Shown here: positions 55,406-64,000 of the stretch, piece after piece | Numbering within the stretch: the stretch's first letter is position 1 | Layout of the letters: each line of letters opens with the position of its first letter | Assembly (NCBI GenBank): GCA_029532415.1 | Contig: JAQOTA010000060.1 | Span: 4,216,001 to 4,280,000 of the forward strand | Direction of reading: 5' to 3' | Source of the DNA: Marasmius tenuissimus | Lineage: Eukaryota; Basidiomycota; Agaricomycetes; Agaricales; Marasmiaceae | DNA length: 64,000 bases | Made by a program: the position numbers and the translations under genes | Notes under the pieces: model-generated | The model's database searches: none | What the model saw: only the letters and a program-made list of their open reading frames with translations | What the model was told of the DNA's origin: nothing

Positions 55406-56576
55406 TGTTGACAAAGAGTCCAAGAAGTATGAAGAATAGTGCTTACCAGAGACTGAGTTGAGGGCTTTTATATGTATTGCTTGTGTACGGGGAAGGCTCA
55501 GTACTGAGAGAAGTAACCGCACATGAGAGATCATGGTATTTTGATGTCCTGTGTGGATACTATGTTCTAGATATGTTCAGTAATCAATCTAAAGTTGGAC
55601 AATTCAAACCACACTACCACTGAAAAATTGGCATTACAGTGCTTGCCAGGATAGACAAACAGCCATCAAAGTGTGAAACATGATTGAGATCTCAAAGTAC
55701 CAGCCCTTACCAAGGATGCCCCTGTCCCCTATTAAGTCTGTTCTTGAGATCCCCTGTGCTGATAACCCGCATACATTTTGTATTCAAAGGCAACCTAGGA
55801 TGTTCAGTCAGATTGTGATGGTCCACTGAGGTATCATCCAGTTCCGATGTTAGCTCGTCTTGATTTCTTGGCACTTTACATGAGTAGATGTTGATGGAAT
55901 GATAGAGACACATGTCTACCCGATTCTTGTGCGATGTGACCTACTGACAAACAAGAAACATACGACGTATGATGCAAGAATTCACGTATTTTGCAACCTT
56001 GATCGGAAAGGCCACATGTGCAATGTTCGTGACAAGTACAGTGAAATCCTCATCGGTAAGCATTACTTCTGTGTCCCAAAAGGTGATCAACGCCTCTACA
56101 GTGAAGTCCTATCCAAAGACGTGAAAGGAAAACCAAAACCGCTGGTTGGACGGCAGCCGTTCCACTGTAAATGCCCTCAGCCTTCATCAGGGGAGTCTAG
56201 AGAGGCCGAAGGTTCGTGTATATTTTGCGGCATATTGCATCCCGCTGGTCACTGGTGAAGCAAAGAAGTCAAATGAAATGGCGGCGCCTGCCGACATTTT
56301 GGTTGCTTTCTCTCTGAACCCTTGTTGCATGGAACTTTCATTGAGCCCTCACAGGTGCGCCACTGGACATGATTGACACCCCACGGGTGCCTGAATACTT
56401 ACTGAGCCGTGCACATATCCAGTCATGAGTTTGATACTGCAATCATCGATTTTCCTCTGGTCTAGGCTCTTGAAATGATCATGACTCTTCACCAGGCTAT
56501 GAATATGTTCATCACCAAAATGACCCTCCTCGACGTCATACATCAATACCACCTCAACTCCTGCTCATCGTTCTTC
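55406..56576. other. Promoter region of copy 6 and gene-free gap
   Basis: The first part repeats the upstream region of copy 5. The frame 55899-56258 (plus) has no recognisable motif. CG content rises again after about 55.9 kb, marking the right edge of the CpG-poor region. Confidence 0.45.
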
Positions 56577-57158
56577 TAAACCATCGGGCTCTCCGGCTTT
56601 GAGAGCTCCACATTTTCGAGATCTACATTTTCATTACGGCGCCGAGATCGGATGTCCAAGGCCGTCTGTAGTCCATTGAAACTAGAATGTCGTTGAGTCT
56701 CCCTTTCCGCGAACTGGATCGAGACCGAAACTCGACGATAGTTTGTTGTACGAGCCCATGTGCTCGGGATGTAACTTATGAAGACAAACGGACATACATG
56801 ATACGGCACATACCAAGTGAAATAGGGATCCTGAGGGCCCTCGGAGGAGGAGATGCAAGCAGAGACCAAAGATAACGATATACCTCCCTGTTCGGACGAC
56901 ATGTCAATCGCTATTACTATGAGTTGCTACCGTGATGCTCACCAAATCAGGAATACAGCCTAATGAAGCAAAGGCATAAGGGATAGGGATTGAATCCTCC
57001 ACACAGCTATGTACTAGAACTCTTGCTATTGTTCTTAAAAAGAGCAAGTGCTGCTGTGCTGTAGCGGATATCTTACCGAGAGTCGCAATCAGCAATACAA
57101 TCACACTCACAACCGTGAGGTAGTGTTGCAAGTCTTCGTCAAGGATGTACGATGCCAT
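56577..57158 (-). pseudogene. Membrane-protein family copy 7, internally deleted
   Basis: Start ATG 57158 (MASYILDEDLQHYLTVVSVI). The first exon resembles the family (LQHYLTVVSVIVLLIATLGK). A short piece of the GMYTIVFGL-type exon remains at about 56.83-56.90 kb (VYIVIFGLCLHLLLRG in the third frame), then the sequence jumps to the family's last exon (VSIQFAERETQR, like copy 2's VSIQFAERETQQ), ending KPESPMV at 56577. All exons between are lost, so about four fifths of the gene is deleted. A TATA-like box (TATAAAAG) lies about 50 bases upstream of the start. Confidence 0.65.
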
Positions 57159-57201
57159 TTGATTGTGAGGACTGAATGACGTACAACGGTACTTGCATTG
57201 G

Positions 57202-57215
57202 GATCTTTTATATGG
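57202..57215 (-). promoter_or_regulatory. TATA-like box upstream of copy 7
   Basis: The minus strand reads CCATATAAAAGATCC about 45-57 bases upstream of ATG 57158, in the position found in the intact copies, so the promoter outlived the gene. Confidence 0.5.
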
Positions 57216-58419
57216 TGTATGTCTCAACCATCGGCCGACGGACCTCGACATAGGGAGCTCATTCATACGCGTGCTAGAAAGTTCCTTCTTGAAGCTCGTG
57301 AGAACTTACTTCTGGTATGGAGTGGAAGTAGCTACGGAAAGCTGATAAGTCAGGGAGAACGTCCCTATTCCACGAGTTCAAACGGGGTTCAGTTTATTTG
57401 AGCGCTTTCTTCTATAACGAAACACTGAAGTAGAACGAATCTTACCGTATCTTATCATCCAAATCTCTGCTATTTGATTTTCGTGTAGCCCTCTGCCAGT
57501 ATAATATCGAGTGGTGGCGCACCTATCTGATAGCCTCTCAGATCCCAATCGAGAGTCGTGGTGGAGAAATTTATTTGTTTAGCGGTTGTTGGTTGTTGGT
57601 TAGAACACGAGAAACCGACGAGAGGCACTGACAACCCACACGTTCTGGAGACATTTTATGTCTGACAGCTCGCAAGGCTCAATCTCATCATATTTAGTCG
57701 TACGAGGAGGAGAGGGATCGCCAATGATTAGGTTGGGCGAGCCGACCATCTTTTTTTATCCACATCACGATGTGAAGAAGATTGGGCTTCGTCAGGATAT
57801 GTGATCATAGGTGGTGGTGTTGGAGCTAGGTACAGACGGCGTTCGAACGAGGGGAAGGGTTCGGATGCACCAAGAAAACTCACGACATGGAGTAGTAGAA
57901 CTTTACTTCAGAACTCATTAGAGTCCGTAATGGACTCCAATGGGGTGTAGGATGGGTTTCCGGTTCATCAGCGTAGGAGAAGGGATCAGCCCCGAGGCCT
58001 GATGACTTGCTTTTACACAGCCAGGTCAGCTCCAGGATTTATTGCCGATGTGATGCATATGAGTCAATTCATCATTGACCTACAGCATGGGAGAAATTTG
58101 TTATCTGAGGAATGTGGAGAAACTCATCAACTGGTGGTCCAGGCCAGATGCCAAAGAAGTTCACAGACGGGCTTGCTGAAAAACAGAACGGGTAAAGATA
58201 GCAGACAGTGAGATGGATCATGTCCAGTCTCACCATCACCTTCAACAACGAATGCCGCAAGGCAGTCAAAAGGCAGTGTGCGCTGCAAGTGCGCTGAATC
58301 TTCGTGATACGAACTGTGGTCAATGAATCGTTGACCGGTATATGAGGATCAAAAACGGCGAGTTTAGATGCGGAGAGTGAGCATACTGCGAAGCAAACCG
58401 AAGCAAGGCCCAGGAAATG
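57216..58419. other. No supported gene
   Basis: Only short frames without motifs; CG content normal. The minus frame starting about 58524 has no recognisable domain. Confidence 0.4.
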
Positions 58420-58560
58420 AAGGTTGGGGAACAAGCGCTGGTTCAAGCGCCAACGTGACGAGCTGGAGAATGGTACGTCACCGTGACTAACGTTACTCGG
58501 CGCGGTCTTTCTCCTTACCACCATGTCCCTCTCCCATGATACGTGACTATCGTTGCTACC
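58420..58560 (+). repeat. Dispersed repeat R1, 3' part, CpG-rich copy
   Basis: Matches the right end of R1 copy b (47025-47150) in the same orientation. Here the CG dinucleotides are kept (CAAGCGCCAACGTGAC, TCGGCGCGGTC), while copy b has TG or CA at the same places. Confidence 0.65.
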
Positions 58561-59039
58561 TTGATCTAGGAGTAAAACTCAAGACGCCACAGGTATTTGC
58601 TCAATGATACTCATGCCTAAAAACCTCGCTAAAGGTCCTGAATTTCCCAGATTACAAGCCGAGGATATAGATATCTGCATGTCAATTGAGAGAACGAAAG
58701 AACCTGGAGTTTGGCCCGCTCTTCCATGATCTCGGGGAACGTCAGGCTCGAAGAATAGGTGTATCGAGGTACGTCCTATAATCTCAACGTACAGCTTGCA
58801 CTACTAAACTCAAGGAATGCCAGTGAAGAGTCATACCAAATCTTTCGTGGTATCGCTCTATTCATCGCGGCTGCTCCGAGTGGACCTGGCGATGATATAC
58901 TTTTCCAACGGTGGTGTTGTCTTTTATCAGGCCATTCGTCTCCATTCGGAACACCTCCAGGAGTAGCAGTACAACGAGAACCTTACAAATAGAGCCCGAC
59001 TGGGGCGTGTCTACATTCGTCACCAAACCACCTATCACA

Positions 59040-59400
59040 ACCCCGAGTTACCTCTCGAGCTCGCCATCACTCCACGTCTCGATCTTGAACTCGGTCACAT
59101 TGTCCTCAGCCTCTCATCTCGCACATACGCCCAACCGCCTTCGCTTCCATAACCCCTTAATCTCTCCAGGTCTGATGTGAAAACACGCTGGCGTATCTTT
59201 TCGGCTCATCATACGATTTGCTCGTCGTATTGACTCCCCAGAAGGTTCTGCTCCTTCGTCCCTCGAGTCATCCCAACCACCCTGGTACACCCTCGCTGGT
59301 TCTTGGGGGTTGCTATCCCCTCAAAACCATCGGAGATCGTGGTATAGCAGCCTGCAGGTTCGATTGGTTGGGCTACTTTTGTCTTGGCTGCCATTCATAC
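59040..59400 (+). repeat. Repeat R3, copy a (degenerate)
   Basis: Shares blocks with 59860-60260 and 61755-62140: a TCTCATCTCGC / TTACATCTCGCT block, and further on CTACC/TGGTACACCCTCGCTGGTT matching GTACGACCAGTTACGATGCTCTCGC. Similarity is patchy. No open frame with a recognisable motif. Confidence 0.45.
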
Positions 59401-59859
59401 TAGCACGCGCACCGCAAGAAGAGGATACCACGTGACCCTCTGGGCATATCGACAATCTGCACTGCACTCTACTGCTGTTTCTCTGTTGTCTGTCCGGTCC
59501 TTCTTGACCGTCTCCATCATTCGGCTTGAGTTCACACCGCACGCTGCGAACATATTTTACTCTTACAACATGGAATCGCCATCACCGGTGAGTTCCCCCA
59601 TCTCCATGACGCTGCTATCTCTCGACTAACAGTTTTCGTCGGGCTCGCGCTGGCACCGTTTCAAGAACCGGTATACGGTCAATCCGCTCCAAGAGACGTC
59701 TTAGGCGCCCCGAACCTTCATCTCATACAGAGCTGGGTGCTGTACTGTACTGGCTGATTGGACCGCGATAACGAACGAAACCGGTGTCAGTGGAAGGTGG
59801 TTGTAGTACGCACACGGGATTATGACATATCTGTGCGTGAGTGGTCACGAAAATGGCAG

Positions 59860-60600
59860 GTTTTCTGTATACTAACCCTGCTACTACAGTAAACGTTGAC
59901 ATTTCCCCATAAATATGGTTATTCGATCCCAAAGTCCCTTTCATGAAGTCAATATCATCCTATCTCGATACCGCAATCACAACATCTCCCTCTTCCGTCC
60001 TCTTACATCTCGCTCGTACCTGACCAACCCCTTGGTCTCCCGAATCGCCTCCAAGCCCTTCATGAAGGCGCTCCGGTGTATCCCTTCAATCACCATACGA
60101 CTTGCACCCTCGACTAATGGGTTCCGTTCCTTCGTCTCGTCATCTCATTGTCGTTACTGTGGTACGACCAGTTACGATGCTCTCGCTGGTTCCTCACCCT
60201 CGGCGGTCAGAGGTCACCGAATAGCGAGTCAAATCAGTGCAGCAATGCTCAGATGCCTCCTTCACCTGACATCCCGACCGTATCCGAACGTCTGACACCC
60301 TTTGCTTCCTAAATCCCCTCCACGTCCTACATGGAGCCGCTCTGGTGTCGTCATCAGGTCACCAAACGGTCTTTGAAGAAGGTTCCGGTCCCTGGTGTTG
60401 GGTTCCCGTTGTCGCCACCTGTGGTATAGTGAGCCACTATAATCACGCTAGTTTATGCGGCTACAGACCTCTGAGCACCCTCGGAGGTCACGAAACAACG
60501 GGTTGAGGAGGCCGAGCTGCTTTTGCACTTTGGCCGGCCGCTCTACTCACTCGTTTAATTGGGTCGCTCGGAGGCGAGGTGGTTGGAGTGACTGGCCGGG
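59860..60600 (+). repeat. Repeat R3, copy b
   Basis: Closest to copy c: both have GTTGAC followed by CCC, TTTCATGAAGT / TTTATGAAGTTGGTATCA, CCTCGATACCGCAATC / CCTCGATGCCATAA, CATGAAGGCGCTCCG / CATGAAGACGCTCCG, TTCAATCA-CATACGACT / TTCAATCATAATACGACT. The final part (TGCTTTTGCACTTTGGC..) parallels TGTTTTTGCACTCTAAC in copy c. Element type unknown. Confidence 0.6.
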
Positions 60601-61739
60601 CACCTCAAAGGTCAGAGGATAGGCTCGTTATTCTATACTTTCGCCGTCACTGGCTTCGCATCGTTCTCTTGATACTACGGTTCATAAGACGACGTGATGG
60701 AACATATTAGAAAAGGAGTTTGGGGATAGAGAAAGAGGTGAGTCTCAACTCGTAGATATCCTCCTGCGAAGGCATTCGTCGCTTAACATCACTCATCGTG
60801 CTTGATTTCCTTGCGGATAAGTTACGCTTCACCAACCGCTACCACCTATCACACACTGCTGTCCTCGCATCGGCCGTCGTATCAGCCAAATCACCTCCGA
60901 CCAAAGCTCATGATTTTATGAGGAGAACGGCGGTAGGGAGTTGAACGTGTCTTTATTCTCGTTGGCGGGGCTGCTGAGTATTGATAGCCAGCCTTTAGTT
61001 CCACCGACGATCATTTAGCTCATTGGCCTCAAGAGGCAAACTCGACAGTTTTGGTTTCTATGCCTGCCTCGTTATTCATTTCCCACGGATCGTTTTCTCC
61101 ACTCCCTTGACGTTAAGCGCTTTCCAGACCTTTACATTTTGGACAACGTCAATAGCTCCCCACTCCCTCATGTGCATACATACTGTGTCATTCTATCTTC
61201 CATTACCTCAATCATTGGCTGGACTTCTCGTATTTATGGAGCGGAACGATTCGGTCATCCTCGAGCACGATCATACTTCTCATCATTCTCTATGGACTCT
61301 GGCTAATAATACAGAGAGTTTCGTGAACATGTAAACTTGTACAACTCGTGTATATACTTACCTATTCGATTGAGACCTATTATGCTAATGCCGCGCTTGC
61401 TTAGCTAGCGAAGAGGGGGTTTACTCAGCAGCAACTCGCTCGCCGAGTCGTAGAGAGTTTGAGCGACTGTTTTACCCCGTGCTTCCTTATGAAATACGGT
61501 AATTAGCCATCTGATCTCATGAACATTGGGACGGCATCTCCCAGCTCTCCAACGCTGCTACTTCGTAGCGAGCGACCCTCAGGCATGCAAAGACGTTGTT
61601 GGCCTCCAAAAGACCGGGCCTCGCTCCATCCAGAACTGGGTGTCATGTTGGCTCATCGACAACGGACGGAGCTATGACTGGCTTCAGGTTACGGTCAATG
61701 GCGTTTGCTCACGCAAGTATATGACTTTTCGTTGCGCAT
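60601..61739. other. No supported gene between repeats R3
   Basis: Nothing recognisable; the frame 61023-61334 has no motif. Confidence 0.35.
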
Positions 61740-62230
61740 GAGTAATCCTGAAAATGCCAGATATTTCTCATACTGTCCCTTGTTACTAGCAAATGTTGAC
61801 TTGGCCCCAGGAACGTGGCTTTTCAATACCAAACCCACCTTTTATGAAGTTGGTATCACCCAACCTCGATGCCATAAGCCAACGTGAAGCTGCTTTTTCC
61901 GTCGTCCTACATCTCGCTTATACCCGTCCGCTCCAATCACCCCCTTTGCCCCCAAGTCACCTTCAGGTTCTCATGAAGACGCTCCGCCGCGCTTCTTCAA
62001 TCATAATACGACTCTCCTCTCAATCTGACACTCCTTCTGTCTCGCCATTTTGTTGTGGTAGGGCCAGCTACTACCCTCTCGTCGGTTTATTGGAAGCTGT
62101 ATTCTCCTCGGCACCTCTGAAAATCGCGGGATAGAGAGTTGGATAAGCCCGACTGTTTTTGCACTCTAACTCGTCGTTCTACTCGCTGACTTAATTGGGC
62201 CATACAGAAAAGAGGCGGCTGGGTGAACCT
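61740..62230 (+). repeat. Repeat R3, copy c
   Basis: Aligned with copy b through the blocks listed there, including TTAATTGGG near its right end (62190 versus 60560). The copies are about 1.9 kb apart in the same orientation, suggesting an old tandem duplication or repeated insertion. Confidence 0.6.
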
Positions 62231-62522
62231 CCGGGTGTCTAGGAGTTGTTGTAACACGCCTGTTAGCCTAACTTGACACGATCAGACTCTCGTGAGCGAC
62301 GGTGAATGATATGGAACTGATACTTAGATAAAACCAATGAATTGATAGATTAAATGAACGGGGGTTGTGTACTATCATTAATCTCGACCTGTACAGGGAG
62401 GCTCGGCATTCGGAGGAAAGCAATAAACACGGACTTAGTGGCAGGGGTAATAATTGTGAACAGACAAATGAGGGCAAAAGATCACAGACCCGTAGTGTAC
62501 ATTTTGAAGCCTTCCGCGCAAT

Positions 62523-64000
62523 CTAAACTATTTGAGTGCCGTCCTTCTTCTCAGGTTCGGCATCTTCTTCATGATCCTCAAGACTGTCATTCTGTCGATG
62601 GGAGCGATTGTCCACGATAACCTGTAATGCGCGTCTGGCCAGTCCAGATTCTTGTCGAGATGACTGATTTGAGGCGAAAGAAATCGGCATCATCTGCTGG
62701 ACACTATTGGCCGACTTCCCGTATGTGACGCGTACAATAATCAAGGTAGGGGCTAAGCCCTGTATGGTTTCACAGTTGCATGAGTCAGGTTTGTATGATT
62801 TTAGACGGGATACCAAGGAACCCACCGACATGAGGGCTGCAACGGTGCCGAGGTCAATTGGAAGTGTCCCCTGAGAGTCCGGATCAATCATGAGAGGTAT
62901 CACGATTGAGGCAATCAGGGTGGTTGGATATAGTACTCCTGATTCCAGCCTATCGACAGATAATTGGCCACTGCGCGGTTACTAGCTAGAGCCAAAATGA
63001 ACTTACACGGCAGCAACAATAGGTTTATATCTTGCATCGATGGGCATACCCATGAGGCGTCGGGTTGCTCGAACGGTCCACCAGATCTTTGCCCCTGAGG
63101 TCCGGAGAATACAAATTCCACATCAGTGCCGTTGCTGAGCATGATCAGACGAGCTCACCTGTTAGCAATGACACCAACGCGTTAAATACTGCAATGGCTA
63201 TCGTGTTTCCATTATCAATGCGCACCCCTATGTCCCATATCTGTACCATTGTGGGACTGCTAACGCCAATGCACCCCATGATCCAGGTTGCAGTAGATAT
63301 ACCTGATTCATAATCTGGTATTTAGCTGCTTGCCATAACCTAAATCGCGGCAACGTACTATTGAGCACGGTAGCCGCGCCGCCCAGAATATATAGTATGA
63401 TTATGTTAGACCCCCAGAGGATATAGCACCGGTGAATCTGAGGTAAACGTTGAATAGGGACCATGAGAACACAATATACTCCTTTCGGTGGCATGCTCAC
63501 CAGCATGAGGTCTGCGAGTGCGCTTCCGATTACTGTGTATCAGTCGAGAAATGACGGTGTAAGGCCTAACGTACTTCATGAAGGTGAATGTGCCAGTCAT
63601 AATAGATCTGAGAAAGACAGTGATGTCAAGATAGGATAAAGGCGAGAAAAGCCACAAATAGTATACAAGACTTACATCCAGACAGTTTGTCCATTATCAT
63701 GATTCAAGTAGTTCCCGAGAGGCTCAAGATTTTGCGTCTTCGCGGCACGAAACTCAATGATAGCTTGTCGCGTGAAACCATATGCTTGAGAGGCAACGCA
63801 TAGGCTGCCAAGGGCAAATAGAGAAATGGTGCATGCCAAATATAATCGGGATGCGGACCTTTTTTGGTGGAGGAGAAGATGTATGCAAAGACCAAATATG
63901 ATGGTGTATATCCCTGATCGTCCAACGCGTGAATGGCTAAGTAGAATGAAGATTCGCTAATGTGCTCACCATAAATAAAAAAGACAAGCTAATACAACAG
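62523..64000 (-). CDS. Multi-pass membrane protein, family copy 8, 5' end outside the window
   Basis: The right window edge cuts the gene before its start codon. Exons present: a small FLIYG-type exon, GYTIIFGLCIHLLLHQKRSA, a membrane segment (LYLACTISLFALGSLCVASQ), FTRQAIIEFRAAKTQNLEPL, SIMTGTFTFMK, the MLIHRCYILWGSNIIILYIL exon, ISTATWIMGCIGVSSPTM, NTIAIAVFNALVSLLTG, an altered IWWTVRATRRLMGMPIDARY (GRIWWISREARR in other copies), ESGVLYPTTLIASIVIPLMI, and GLAPTLIIVRVTYGKSANSV, with a long acidic tail (EDHEEDAEPEKKDG) ending at 62523. No stop or frameshift was seen. The substituted GRIWW motif and the longer acidic tail set it apart from copies 2-4. Confidence 0.75.

Noticed and set aside
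1..64000. tRNA, rRNA, riboswitch or CRISPR features
   Set aside because: None recognised by eye; CRISPR and bacterial riboswitches are not expected in this eukaryotic DNA.

Overview
The window looks like genomic DNA of a filamentous basidiomycete, most likely an agaricomycete. Coding blocks are split by many introns of about 50-60 bp with GT..AG ends. The transposase, the retroelement and the membrane-protein family are all of types known from mushroom-forming fungi. There is no operon structure and no bacterial signal. The window is an accessory, repeat-rich stretch: transposable elements in several states of decay, a dispersed tandem family of multi-pass membrane-protein genes, and one clearly intact small secreted-protein gene. 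The family names are given from memory of the families; no search was run.

Left part (2.3-13.6 kb): a probable large multi-gene DNA transposon. It has a long multi-exon transposase (2300-7175, minus), an unrecognised second gene directly upstream on the same strand (7322-9952, minus), a small unrecognised gene (10923-11531, minus), and a divergent gene (11802-13552, plus). A tandem-repeated segment lies at 10.08-10.62 kb. Three of these genes each carry an in-frame TGA where the reading frame otherwise continues; in each case TGA is one C-to-T step from CGA, so this copy looks inactivated by C-to-T decay. A coding exon of unknown origin (14869-15072), a Tc1/mariner transposase tail (15200-15412) and a frameshifted zinc-ribbon-like gene (15654-16504) follow.

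Membrane-protein family: eight recognisable copies plus two smaller relics, all on the minus strand, from 16.6 kb to the right edge. Copies at 17472-19073, 22830-24405, 37792-39407 and 62523-64000 (5' end outside the window) look intact or nearly so. Copies at 16568-17029, 22197-22365, 43450-45409, 54283-55405, 56577-57158 and a start-region relic near 40.87 kb are truncated, invaded or internally deleted. Most keep a TATA-like box about 45-75 bp upstream of the start codon.

Middle (26.2-32.5 kb): a nested structure. An outer element has 109-bp inverted repeats starting CACTG and a possible 3-bp CTC target duplication. A DIRS-type tyrosine-recombinase retroelement (26952-32160) sits inside it, with gag-like, RT/RNase H and tyrosine recombinase reading frames and inverted split terminal repeats.

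34751-35732 encodes a predicted secreted protein with three similar cysteine modules. From about 40.3 to 55.9 kb the DNA is visibly poor in CpG and holds old repeats, an inverted-repeat pair around a membrane-protein pseudogene, and a RecQ-like helicase remnant. The last part before the right edge holds three or four diverged copies of an unidentified repeat (59.0-62.2 kb).
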